A stretch of DNA of 33,303 bases from Nostoc linckia FACHB-104. GTDB lineage: Bacteria; Cyanobacteriota; Cyanobacteriia; Cyanobacteriales; Nostocaceae. The position numbers and the translations under genes are program-made. Below the pieces are notes generated by a model that saw only the letters and a list, made by a program, of their open reading frames with translations, searched no databases and was not told the DNA's origin. The first letter of the stretch is position 1. The number at the start of each line of letters is the position of its first letter. The stretch spans positions 1 through 33,303 of the forward strand of contig NZ_JACJQJ010000087.1 of assembly GCF_014696615.1 (NCBI RefSeq), given 5' to 3'. Shown here in pieces: positions 1 to 7,702 of the stretch.

Positions 1-105
1 ACGGGTACGAGTAAAAACGATAGCTTGGAAGGGGGAATAGGTAACGACACCATACTCGGTGGTGCTGGCGATGACAGCATTAACGGTGGCGGTGGTAATG
101 ACAGC
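1..105 (+). repeat. 105-bp perfect direct repeat, copy 1 (inside RTX gene)
   Basis: Identical base for base to 553-657 (offset 552 bp = 184 codons, in frame); the first difference is C at 106 versus T at 658. The repeat may extend left beyond the window. Confidence 0.95.
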
Positions 106-1044
106 CTTGATGGTGGTGCAGGTAGCGATCGCCTTATCCTCAACCTCTCAACCCAAACCAGCAACCTCAACCTCGCCTTGAGTAATAACCTCACCGTTGC
201 GGGTGTAACTGCCAAAAACTTTGAGCAATTTACCATTACCACAGGTTCAGGTAACGACAGTATTACTCAACCGACAATCGTTAACAGTGCGATTTATCGC
301 AGCAATGACAGTTTCACTACAGGCGCAGGTAACGACACCATCAATGCTGGCTTAGGTAGCGACACAGTCAACGGTGGTGTAGGCGATGACCTACTCATCT
401 TGGACTACTCCATTGATGATGTGGGCAAAGAAATGCGCCTGAACACCAGTTCCAGCAATGGTGAGTCTTATGGCAGTGCTTATCGCTACCAAGCTGCGAC
501 TAACACTTACCTGGACTATCTCTCATTCAGCGGGATTAACCGCCTTCAGGTAACGGGTACGAGTAAAAACGATAGCTTGGAAGGGGGAATAGGTAACGAC
601 ACCATACTCGGTGGTGCTGGCGATGACAGCATTAACGGTGGCGGTGGTAATGACAGCTTGGACGGTGGTGCTGGGAATGATATTTTGATTGGCGGCTTAG
701 GCAATGATACTTTGATTGGTGGTAATGGAACTGACAGATTTAGTTTCAATAATGGTAATCAAGGAATTGATATCATTATTGATTTCTTGAGTAATCAAGG
801 CGATAAAATTTCTGTCTCTGCTTCTGGTTTTGGCGGTGGTTTAGTAGCAGGTGGAACAATTACTACCGATCAATTTGTGATCGGCACAGCTGCGGGTGAT
901 GCTTCCGATAGGTTTATCTATAACTCGGCTAATGGAGATTTATTGTTTGACATTGACGGTACAGGTGCTTTAGCAGCTACGCAAATTGCTGTACTAAGTT
1001 CCAAGCCTTCTTTGGCTTACAGTGACATTGTTGTCATAGCTTAA
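1..1044 (+). CDS. RTX calcium-binding repeat protein, C-terminal part (5' end outside window)
   Basis: The frame is open from the first base, so this is the last ~347 codons of a longer gene; the ATG at 25 lies inside a repeat and is not a credible start. The protein has clusters of GGxGxDxxx nonapeptides (GGIGNDTIL, GGAGDDSIN, GGGGNDSLD, GGLGNDTLI), the hallmark of RTX repeats that fold into a Ca2+-binding parallel beta-roll after type I secretion. Between the clusters is a non-RTX segment beginning DRLILNLS (about codons 44-180). The end is a typical C-terminal cap: FSFNNG, then DFLSNQGDKISV, finishing SDIVVIA. Bases 1-105 are repeated exactly at 553-657, so the gene is built from long near-identical in-frame modules of 184 codons. 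No secretion genes are in the window. RTX assignment is firm; the biological role (adhesin, enzyme or toxin) depends on the missing N-terminus. Confidence 0.9.
   Translation, partial: TGTSKNDSLEGGIGNDTILGGAGDDSINGGGGNDSLDGGAGSDRLILNLSTQTSNLNLALSNNLTVAGVTAKNFEQFTITTGSGNDSITQPTIVNSAIYRSNDSFTTGAGNDTINAGLGSDTVNGGVGDDLLILDYSIDDVGKEMRLNTSSSNGESYGSAYRYQAATNTYLDYLSFSGINRLQVTGTSKNDSLEGGIGNDTILGGAGDDSINGGGGNDSLDGGAGNDILIGGLGNDTLIGGNGTDRFSFNNGNQGIDIIIDFLSNQGDKISVSASGFGGGLVAGGTITTDQFVIGTAAGDASDRFIYNSANGDLLFDIDGTGALAATQIAVLSSKPSLAYSDIVVIA
553..657 (+). repeat. 105-bp perfect direct repeat, copy 2 (inside RTX gene)
   Basis: Second copy of bases 1-105. Even silent positions are identical, which indicates recent duplication or gene conversion rather than protein-level constraint. 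Confidence 0.95.
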
Positions 1045-1096
1045 CCAAGGCATCGCAATTAGAAAGTTGCAATTTTGTCAATATTGTTAAATTATT

Positions 1097-1128
1097 CAGT
1101 GGTCAGTTGCACTGACCACTGATTTTTT
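1097..1128 (+). terminator. Rho-independent terminator after the RTX gene
   Basis: Perfect 11-bp stem CAGTGGTCAGT (1097-1107) / ACTGACCACTG (1111-1121) with a 3-nt loop TGC, followed by ATTTTTTA. It lies 53 bp after the RTX stop and just beyond the 3' end of the convergent uppP gene. The T-run is on the plus-strand side, so it mainly serves the RTX gene; the stem could also stop uppP transcripts. Confidence 0.85.
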
Positions 1129-1129
1129 A

Positions 1130-2092
1130 TTAACTATTCTTCAACCAACCAGCACTAATCGCGCCAAGTATGGCTACACCAAAGGCCAAGCGATACCAAA
1201 TAAATACCCAGGTGCTTTGGGTTTTGAGGAAGCGCAGCAAACCTGCGATCGCAATATAAGAGAATATAGCGGCAGAAATTACGCCCGCAACTAGGGGAAT
1301 AATCGCATCGCTACTTAAGCCTGCACCGACAACATCTTTTAACTCCACTAACCCTGCTAGGGTAATCGCCGGAATCCCTAGCAAAAATGAAAACCTGGCT
1401 GCGGTTTCCCGTTCTAATCCCATAAATAACCCCCCTGTGAGGGTAGAACCAGAACGAGATACCCCAGGAATTAAAGCTAAAGCTTGCGCTAAACCCATTA
1501 ATAAGCCATCATTCATTGTCAATTTTTCAAAGTTGCGTTGACGCTTACCTAGTTGTTCTGCTAATCCCAGTAACAGCGACATCACTATAGAAGCAATCGC
1601 GATCGCACTTAAGCTTCTAATGGGAGAATTATCAAAATCGGGGATAAACTTTTTAATTAAAAGCCCAAAGAAGACAATTGGCACAGTTCCCAAAATTATC
1701 CCCAAGGCTAACCGCAAGTCATAGTCATGATAATCTTTATGGGCGATCGCTCTCGCTGAACCCTTAATAATTCGTGCCAAATCTGGCCAAAAGTACCACA
1801 GCACCGCTGCAATGCTACCCAGTTGAATAATCGCCGTAAACGCTACCCCCGGATCGCCCCAGCCTAAAACCACAGGTACAACTTTTAAGTGGGCTGTACT
1901 ACTAATAGGTAAGAATTCTGTCAGTCCTTGTACGAAACCTAAAATAATCGCTTGCAAAATATTCATTTGTTGCACCCCCTCACCTCCTGGGTTAGGCTGG
2001 GCGCTAAGAACTTGCAGCGGAAATGCGGCTACTGAACAAGCAGCAGATACCGCACTCAACATTAAAAATTGTTGTCGTTTTAATAGAGCCAT
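1130..2092 (-). CDS. uppP: Undecaprenyl-diphosphatase (UppP/BacA)
   Basis: Integral membrane phosphatase that recycles undecaprenyl diphosphate to undecaprenyl phosphate, the lipid carrier for peptidoglycan and other surface polymers; it confers some bacitracin tolerance. Both family signatures are present: the (E/Q)xxxE motif as Q55-GLT-E59 followed by FLPISSTAHL, and PGVSRSGST (residues 209-217) with the catalytic-site Arg213. Several hydrophobic helices follow. At 320 aa it is longer than the ~270-aa enterobacterial enzyme because of ~42 extra N-terminal residues with a hydrophobic stretch. Such an extension is, to my recollection, usual in Nostoc-type homologues, so I kept the ATG at 2092. 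An ATG at 1966 (Met43, NILQAIILGF...) is preceded by a purine-rich GGAGGTGAGGGGG and would give a canonical-length enzyme. Divergent from the DUF3120 gene. Confidence 0.95.
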   Translation of the reverse strand: MALLKRQQFLMLSAVSAACSVAAFPLQVLSAQPNPGGEGVQQMNILQAIILGFVQGLTEFLPISSTAHLKVVPVVLGWGDPGVAFTAIIQLGSIAAVLWYFWPDLARIIKGSARAIAHKDYHDYDLRLALGIILGTVPIVFFGLLIKKFIPDFDNSPIRSLSAIAIASIVMSLLLGLAEQLGKRQRNFEKLTMNDGLLMGLAQALALIPGVSRSGSTLTGGLFMGLERETAARFSFLLGIPAITLAGLVELKDVVGAGLSSDAIIPLVAGVISAAIFSYIAIAGLLRFLKTQSTWVFIWYRLAFGVAILGAISAGWLKNS

Positions 2093-2313
2093 TAGTTTAC
2101 CCGCGATCGCTAATCATACAACCAATTAAACAAACAACTACCTGGAGAACTTGCCAGGATAATCACAAAACAAAGCTGTGGTTTTCCATTACATTCCACA
2201 AAGACGCGCCATTAATTTAGCACTCTCCAACTCAGAGGGTAGCGGTTAATAGCTAGTAGTTTCGCAAAAATAGATGAAGCCTTAACGACAATTTTTTAAA
2301 GTTCGTGTGAATA

Positions 2314-2434
2314 GGGGTGGGGATTGGGGACTGGGGATTGAGGGACAAGGAGACAAGGGGACAAGGGGACATTACCAATTACCCATTACCTAATGCCCAA
2401 TGCCCCATGCCCAATGCCCCATGCCCAATCTCCA
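2314..2434. repeat. Low-complexity heptamer-type repeats (STRR-like) with G4-capable head
   Basis: Begins with four GGGG runs separated by 1-3 nt (2314-2336), passes through AAGGGGAC repeats, and ends in alternating TGCCCCA/TGCCCAA heptamers. This fits the short tandemly repeated repetitive sequences known from heterocystous cyanobacteria. It occupies much of the 432-bp gap between uppP and the DUF3120 gene. Confidence 0.8.
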
Positions 2435-2482
2435 AAATTAATGTAAGATAAATATGCCCCTGGGGGGGATTTTTAGGTGTGA

Positions 2483-2498
2483 TATCTTAAGTAAGATA
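2483..2498. promoter_or_regulatory. Candidate operator dyad upstream of DUF3120 gene
   Basis: Perfect 7-bp inverted repeat TATCTTA-AG-TAAGATA, 26 bp upstream of the proposed start. The 10-mer GTAAGATAAA of its right arm also occurs at 2443-2452, 48 bp upstream. The spacing and symmetry suggest a repressor or activator site, but no protein is identified. Confidence 0.35.
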
Positions 2499-2524
2499 AA
2501 GTTTAGTAACAATTATTAAAAACA

Positions 2525-3304
2525 TTGATTAATAATACATTGTCCTCATACGGTACTCCTACCGGCTCTATAGATACTGAATTGCAATCCATACATCAAG
2601 GACACAAAGGCATAGGAGAATTAGAGACAACACTCTCAAATTCTCCTAATCTACCAATATCTCCAGCTTCTACAAAAGTTTGGTTAGTCTTTGCGGCGGC
2701 GGTATTTTTAGTATCCGTACCAGTATTTATCGAAGCGCCATTAGTGCGATCGCTCCCTAGTTTGAGTTTAGCGATCGCAGGCTTATGGGTGTGGCTGAGT
2801 TTTAATTTAATGTCACGTCCCGCAACATATCTTTGGGGCGATTTGCTTTTAGGTTTTAGCTGGAGTTGGCTAGCAGGCGCAATTTACTGGGGATGGTTCC
2901 GCTGGGAACCATTATGGCATTTACCTGTAGAATCTATTGGGCTACCCTTTGCCTGTTGGTGTCTTTTCAGAAATTGGGGCAAAGTCGGTAACTGGTTTTA
3001 CTTAGGTTCCTTATTCGGTACAGTCTTAACGGATGTGTACTTTTATTTAGTAGATTTAATTCCCTATTGGCGGCAAATCATGCAAGTTGAACCAGACGGT
3101 GTCTCAGCAATTTTACAAAATGCTGTTATCCAAGTTAGAACACCTTGGGGACAAGCATGGGCGATCGCCTTAGCTTTAGTATTATTAACAACAGGTCTTA
3201 TCCCCCTACTTACTAAGCAAAGACATTGGTACGCCTTTGGTGGCGCAGTTTTAAGCACAATCTTAGTAGACAGCCTATTCCTATTCGCCGCACTCTTTGC
3301 CTAA
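2525..3304 (+). CDS. DUF3120-family membrane protein
   Basis: Predicted polytopic inner-membrane protein of unknown function. The first ~50 residues are polar; then come hydrophobic segments at about residues 50-70, 77-95, 105-125, 135-150, 155-180, 212-228 and 235-258. The segment LLGFSWSWLAGAIYWGWFRWEPLWHLPVE and the following GLPFACWC...GKVGNWFYLGSLFGT...DVYFYLVDLIPYWRQ match what I recall of DUF3120, a family conserved in cyanobacteria, written here only as landmarks. The start is uncertain: TTG at 2525 is the earliest in-frame candidate after a stop and has no clear Shine-Dalgarno site, and no ATG occurs before the first hydrophobic segment. Convergent with the downstream ATPase gene, separated by heptamer repeats. 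Confidence 0.75.
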   Translation: MINNTLSSYGTPTGSIDTELQSIHQGHKGIGELETTLSNSPNLPISPASTKVWLVFAAAVFLVSVPVFIEAPLVRSLPSLSLAIAGLWVWLSFNLMSRPATYLWGDLLLGFSWSWLAGAIYWGWFRWEPLWHLPVESIGLPFACWCLFRNWGKVGNWFYLGSLFGTVLTDVYFYLVDLIPYWRQIMQVEPDGVSAILQNAVIQVRTPWGQAWAIALALVLLTTGLIPLLTKQRHWYAFGGAVLSTILVDSLFLFAALFA

Positions 3305-3322
3305 AAAACATTAAAAGAAATA

Positions 3323-3370
3323 ACCCAATCCCCAATCCCTAATCCCCAGTCCCCAATCCCCAATCCCTCC
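3323..3370. repeat. CCCCAAT/CCCCAGT heptamer repeat array
   Basis: Short run of C-rich heptamers filling the gap between the convergent DUF3120 and ATPase-TPR genes and ending directly at the latter's stop codon. Same repeat class as 2314-2434. Confidence 0.75.
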
Positions 3371-5347
3371 TCAAAGATTCAAATCCAACAATTGCGAGAT
3401 CGCAGGTAACAACTTATGCCCAGTTTTTACTAATTTGGCAGAATTGGGTAAACTAGCCAGGGTACCAATCAAAATCTTAAACGCAGTTCTGGCTAACCTG
3501 TGTATATGTCCTTCTTCAGGATTTTTTCCCGCTTCAGCTAAAGCCATTACTTGCTCTAATGCTTCGGCTTTATCTTCAGGTTGTAATTCTCTATTCGCTT
3601 CAATTTCTGATTGCAACTGTTTCAGCAGGTTAGCTAATTTTGCTGCTTCTGGAGAGTCTAAATTTTCAAGTTGGGTAATACTACTATTAACTAGGTTATT
3701 CGCTTCATTGATAGTAACTTCATTAACCATTGATTCGCTCAATCTTTCAATGTAGTTACCGCTAGTAATCACCACCATTTCATCAGTTTTGACAATTCTT
3801 CTTCTTTGTTGAGCAGCAACTAAAACAGCCTGAATCACAGAGTTTTGAGGTTGAAGTACTAATGCTTGTTTAAATTGTTCTTTTGCTGCTTCAAATCTCC
3901 CTTGCTCCATTAGTTCTTGTCCGTAACTCAGTAAAGCTTGAATAAATCCATCCTGAGTCCTAATCGGATCGACTTTATAAGCTCTAGCATAAAGTTCTAC
4001 AGCTTGGTCAAAATCTCTAATATCTATGCAAATTTCAGCTAATCTAAACAGTGCATCAAAATGGTTAGGATTAGCCTGCAATACTTGCTCGTAGAGATTG
4101 GCTGCATTTTTTAAATCGCTATTTTGAGATAACTTTACTGCTTGTTGATAAAGGCGATGAGCTTGCGAATCCAGCTTTTCTAATTCCCATATTTCTCGCC
4201 TTAACGGATATCTTTTAACTAGCCATTTACGGACTAATTCAACTGTTACTTTATAGTTATTCCAGCGTAGTGGTAGAGAGATGATCGGTGCTATATTATG
4301 TAAAAAATTCCATTGTAATAATCGCTCTTCTGCTATGTGAAAAGGCTCAGTTAAAACTACACCACATTGCACCAGCAGTTTTAACGGTTCTCCCTTAGCT
4401 ACAGTGGGTGTTTGTTGTTGAACTTCTGCTACCGCCGAGAAAATTACTCGCTCAGTAATCGGTAAACCATCTCGGAACCAAGCTAAACCAGCTTCACCAA
4501 TTTCAATGGCTTCCTCAACAATATTTTGTACATCACTGCGAGTTACTTGCCAGCGTTGTTCCTCCCTAGCTTGAGAGAAAAGTGCAAAGCAAATTACTTG
4601 CGTAAAATATGGATGCCCTGCTGACAATTCTAAAATTGCATCTATCGCATCAGGCTCATATTTAAGAATATTCTCTGCAGGTTTGGTAATTAATTCTTCT
4701 GCACTTTGTCTATCCAATAGACCAATTTCTCGATTTGGTGCTTGCCTAAATAAACTCAGTAAATTTGGTAAATCATCCAATTGTCTACCGATAACTGGAA
4801 TGATAAAAAGTTCTTTTTGGGAATAAACAACAGACTGGAGGCAAGGAAAAAAGTCAGCAACAGAGGAATCTTGACCAGAATCACCTAAAACATCAAACTC
4901 ATCCAGCAGAAGTACCAAGTTTTTACCATTGATTACTTGATAAACTTGGGGTAAGAATTCATTGAAAAATATACCTGCATCTTTTTGCAGTTGTTTTTTT
5001 GTTGGTAAAGCAAGTTGGCGGCGATGTGGATGGCGATAATCATCTAAATAATCAATAATCTCTCTTGCTAGCTCATATAAAACCTCACTTAAGCACTTCT
5101 GACTTTTACCTTCCAGGGACAAAGGTATAAAGAAAAAGTTTTTTAAATCAATAAAGTGAGGAATTTGTGACAGCACAGACGATTTACCAATCCGGCGCTG
5201 ACCGTGGAGTAAAATTACTTGTGCGCCTTGATTGAGATTGTCATAAATAAAATTAAATAGGTCTTCACGCCCAAAAAATAACTCTGGTTCATAAATTGGA
5301 CGACCAATAACATACGGATTATCTTCCCAATTGGTTGAAGACACCAT
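3371..5347 (-). CDS. STAND/Orc-like P-loop ATPase with TPR domain
   Basis: Cytoplasmic signalling-type ATPase. Numbered from the ATG at 5347 (658 aa): NPYVIGRPI then FFGRED, Walker A GQRRIGKSS with Lys55, Walker B LVLLLDEFD with Asp149, a winged-helix-like region, then at least two TPR units at about residues 405-505. The C-terminal ~100 residues are helical and resemble a module I recall at the end of other cyanobacterial effector proteins. Start: an ATG at 5398 exists, but the ATG at 5347 has GGGGAGGAG nine bases upstream, so I prefer it. It follows the related ATPase gene (stop at 5420) on the same strand, so the two are probably co-transcribed. The family includes archaeal-type and STAND NTPases that act as switches or scaffolds; the substrate or trigger is unknown. 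Confidence 0.8.
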   Translation of the reverse strand: MVSSTNWEDNPYVIGRPIYEPELFFGREDLFNFIYDNLNQGAQVILLHGQRRIGKSSVLSQIPHFIDLKNFFFIPLSLEGKSQKCLSEVLYELAREIIDYLDDYRHPHRRQLALPTKKQLQKDAGIFFNEFLPQVYQVINGKNLVLLLDEFDVLGDSGQDSSVADFFPCLQSVVYSQKELFIIPVIGRQLDDLPNLLSLFRQAPNREIGLLDRQSAEELITKPAENILKYEPDAIDAILELSAGHPYFTQVICFALFSQAREEQRWQVTRSDVQNIVEEAIEIGEAGLAWFRDGLPITERVIFSAVAEVQQQTPTVAKGEPLKLLVQCGVVLTEPFHIAEERLLQWNFLHNIAPIISLPLRWNNYKVTVELVRKWLVKRYPLRREIWELEKLDSQAHRLYQQAVKLSQNSDLKNAANLYEQVLQANPNHFDALFRLAEICIDIRDFDQAVELYARAYKVDPIRTQDGFIQALLSYGQELMEQGRFEAAKEQFKQALVLQPQNSVIQAVLVAAQQRRRIVKTDEMVVITSGNYIERLSESMVNEVTINEANNLVNSSITQLENLDSPEAAKLANLLKQLQSEIEANRELQPEDKAEALEQVMALAEAGKNPEEGHIHRLARTAFKILIGTLASLPNSAKLVKTGHKLLPAISQLLDLNL

Positions 5348-5356
5348 TCTCGCCAA

Positions 5357-5365
5357 CTCCTCCCC
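5357..5365 (-). promoter_or_regulatory. Strong Shine-Dalgarno deciding the start at 5347
   Basis: GGGGAGGAG on the minus strand, 9 nt before the ATG at 5347. The alternative ATG at 5398 has no comparable site at proper spacing. Confidence 0.7.
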
Positions 5366-5419
5366 AGAGGAAGTAGATCTAGCTTGTACTTTAAGCATAC
5401 GGCACGTGATAATTACTTC

Positions 5420-6688
5420 TCAAGTAGGATCGCCTGCTAGTTTGCGAACAATCCAAACTAAAGACTGGACGATATCTCGATGCTGCCATACCCAACGAAT
5501 AGCTTTCTTGACTGTACCTGCTTGTTCCCGGCTCATCAAATTGAGAAAAACTTTCTCTCTTCCTTCCAGTTGCGCCTCATTAGTGTTGTAAATTTCTTGG
5601 ATTACCCACCATTCCATCATTGATGAATTAAAAGTATAGATAGTTTTTCCTTCATCTAATGTGCGCTGAATTACTCCTCGTTCCTCTAAATCAACTAGTT
5701 CCCGGCTGCGTTGGCTAAAAACTAAATCAATGTCACCTAAAGCATAGCGAGTACTTCTGTTTAAGCGACCTTGCAAACGTACCAAGGCAATTAGCATTAA
5801 GAGAATCTGCTCCTCTTCAGTAGAAAACCTCCAGGTATCGCGGAAATATTGCTCGGTAGCGCTTTCAAAATCCTGAGCAAAAGACTGAATATCAGGGGTC
5901 TTTCCAGCTAATAGGGTGTCATACAATAAATAACCGGCATTTTGTAGTAGCGCTGGGTGTCCATCGATAATTTCTAAAACTCCGGCGCGCAAAGTTCCAG
6001 GAATGGGTATGGCTAGCTGATTATTAACTTCAGTAGCAGGTAATGGTCTTAATAACCGGAAGAGATAATGATTATACCACGGTGAACCGCCTGGTTTGAT
6101 AGTCGGCCCTAGTTCATTAAGGCGGCGAAAAGTAGTAACAATAGTTGAGAGGTATTTGCCTTCATTGCTGTGAACTGCCAAATCCCTAAACTCACTTAAG
6201 AAAGTCAGCATTTGGGTTTCGGTGTATTGCTCATTGGGGTGCAGTGCTGCATCATAATCATCTAACAGTAGCAACAAGAACTTGTCACGCTGCCCAATTT
6301 TCCGCAGCATTCGGCGCAAGTCTCCCTTTTCTACCTTTTCTTCCTGTAATAACTGTTTAATATCAGCTTGGAGAGGCTGATCATCTTCCGTTGCATCTTG
6401 CAGTAAGCTGAGGATTTCTCGCCAAAAACCAGAGGCGGTAAAAGGACTGATACCCGTACAGTTAATAGAAACAATCAACGCCTTCGATGTATCTCTTCCC
6501 CTCGTCTGCCAAATTTTAGGTGAAGCAATATACCGCAACAGCGAAGACTTACCCATTCCAGGACTACCATAGATAGCCAAGTGTGCGCGGCGAGAAATTT
6601 GGTCGAAAGCAGTTCTAACTTCCGCACTGCGTCCGAAAAAGTATTCTGGTGGTACTGGGCCACCAACAAAGAAGGGATTTTGTGACAT
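5420..6688 (-). CDS. P-loop ATPase (AAA/STAND-like), partner of downstream ATPase-TPR
   Basis: Cytoplasmic NTPase of 422 aa from the ATG at 6688. It opens with SQNPFFVGGPVPPEYFFGR, parallel to the NPYVIGRPIYEPELFFGR opening of the downstream gene. It has Walker A YGSPGMGKSS, Walker B FLLLLDDYD, and a C-terminal segment with winged-helix character ending in TVKKAIRWVWQHRD. Unlike its neighbour it has no TPRs. A TTG at 6712 lies eight codons upstream inside a GTCAAAG heptamer array and is less likely. The two ATPases share the N-terminal signature and are adjacent and co-oriented, so they likely arose by duplication or work as a pair. The stop lies 72 bp before the downstream ATG. Function is unknown beyond ATP binding. 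Confidence 0.8.
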   Translation of the reverse strand: MSQNPFFVGGPVPPEYFFGRSAEVRTAFDQISRRAHLAIYGSPGMGKSSLLRYIASPKIWQTRGRDTSKALIVSINCTGISPFTASGFWREILSLLQDATEDDQPLQADIKQLLQEEKVEKGDLRRMLRKIGQRDKFLLLLLDDYDAALHPNEQYTETQMLTFLSEFRDLAVHSNEGKYLSTIVTTFRRLNELGPTIKPGGSPWYNHYLFRLLRPLPATEVNNQLAIPIPGTLRAGVLEIIDGHPALLQNAGYLLYDTLLAGKTPDIQSFAQDFESATEQYFRDTWRFSTEEEQILLMLIALVRLQGRLNRSTRYALGDIDLVFSQRSRELVDLEERGVIQRTLDEGKTIYTFNSSMMEWWVIQEIYNTNEAQLEGREKVFLNLMSREQAGTVKKAIRWVWQHRDIVQSLVWIVRKLAGDPT

Positions 6689-6700
6689 TAATGTAATTAG

Positions 6701-6735
6701 GTCAAAGGTCAAAGGTCAAGGGTCAAGGGTCAAAA
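6701..6735. repeat. GTCAAAG/GTCAAGG heptamer array, five units
   Basis: Five consecutive 7-bp units in perfect register directly upstream of the 430-codon ATPase frame. It occupies the position where its leader or promoter would be. Confidence 0.85.
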
Positions 6736-6858
6736 GGCTAAAATCGAGCTAGCTTTGGGCGGAATTTGACTCCATAACCTTACAGCTTAATTACATTATT
6801 AACTTGATGATGCGATCGCATCTTCCTGACGCGACAATTAGCGATCGCACTAACCAGA

Positions 6859-7554
6859 TTATACTTCTGGGTCAACACCCAAAGCTTGTAATTGAGCAGC
6901 TAGGCGATCGGCTCTTTCTTCCCCAGTCAACAACAAATTACCTTGCTCATCCCACCAGCGCAGCCAAGGTAATTCTATATTCTGATATTCTCCCTGCCAT
7001 ATACCTAACTCTAATCCCATAGTTAGAGCATAATGTCCGCGTTTGTTGGGTGATAATAACTGATATTGCCCATGAATTAATTCATATACTTCGATGCTGG
7101 CTTTATTCACTTCATAAATACCGTAAAAAGCTGAATTCAATACCTGCTCATAAATCCAAAATTTGCCCTTTCTGGGAGTTTTATCTCTTTCTGCTGTACC
7201 ATTGCCAGAGACGAATTCTAAGATAATCAACGGCGTAATAGACTCTTGCCACAGCATATAGAATTGTCTGATATGTCCATTGAGCATTGGCGGCACATTC
7301 GGCACGTAGAACCAACTAGGGATTACTGCATCTCGTTCTGGAGGATCGCAACGCCAGTAGACGGGACAATGTTGACCAGTAAAGTATTGCCTATCAGAAT
7401 GGCGTTTTCGCAATACTTGGCTAATAGAGTCTGTTAATAGAAAGCTTTGGGTATATTTTTGGAAGTGTTTTATAAAATTCCTCTCAGCTTCAGGCAGTTG
7501 GGTGTGCTTTGAGAGGCTAGTTTCATCTGTGGGAGGATTGGTTGCAGAGGTCAT
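6859..7554 (-). CDS. Uma2-family (DUF820) protein, PD-(D/E)XK-fold
   Basis: 231 aa, within the usual 190-240 aa range of Uma2 proteins, which are greatly expanded in cyanobacteria and have a restriction-endonuclease-like fold. Seen: DAVIPSWFYVPN (core strand with the acidic residue and P-S/D turn), LIILEFVS (the E-x-S strand), a KFWIYE helix and SAFYGIYEV, IEVYELI towards the end. The C-terminus carries LLLTGEERADRLAAQLQALG, a coiled tail common in the family. Nuclease activity has been assumed from fold only. The start ATG has AAAGGTAA upstream. Its leader (7549-7628) is duplicated at 10909-10989. The gene is divergent from the kinase pair. Confidence 0.85.
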   Translation of the reverse strand: MTSATNPPTDETSLSKHTQLPEAERNFIKHFQKYTQSFLLTDSISQVLRKRHSDRQYFTGQHCPVYWRCDPPERDAVIPSWFYVPNVPPMLNGHIRQFYMLWQESITPLIILEFVSGNGTAERDKTPRKGKFWIYEQVLNSAFYGIYEVNKASIEVYELIHGQYQLLSPNKRGHYALTMGLELGIWQGEYQNIELPWLRWWDEQGNLLLTGEERADRLAAQLQALGVDPEV

Positions 7555-7628
7555 AATGTTACCTTTGCACAGGGTTAGGGGTTGTTTTTTAGTTTATCAA
7601 TTCGCGAGAAAAAGAGCGATCGCACTCC
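7549..7628. repeat. Duplicated leader, copy A (upstream of Uma2 gene)
   Basis: About 80 bp from the Uma2 start codon outward, containing GGTTGTTTTTTAGTTTA, CAATTC and a HIP1 site followed by CACTCCT. It aligns with few mismatches and small indels to 10909-10989 in the same orientation. Confidence 0.8.
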
Positions 7629-7689
7629 TGAGAAGAAACTAACTCAAGTTTTGCAGAGTCTGGTGTGTGAAAATTAATCTATGTATTTT

Positions 7690-7694
7690 GGGAG
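7690..7694 (+). promoter_or_regulatory. Shine-Dalgarno fixing the kinase start at 7703
   Basis: GGGAG eight bases before the ATG at 7703. An upstream in-frame GTG at 7667 has no such site, and the ATG gives MAWVAGDQLQGGKY, matching the paralogue's MPWAAGQKLQGGKY. Confidence 0.65.
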
Positions 7695-7702
7695 TTGCAA
7701 CG

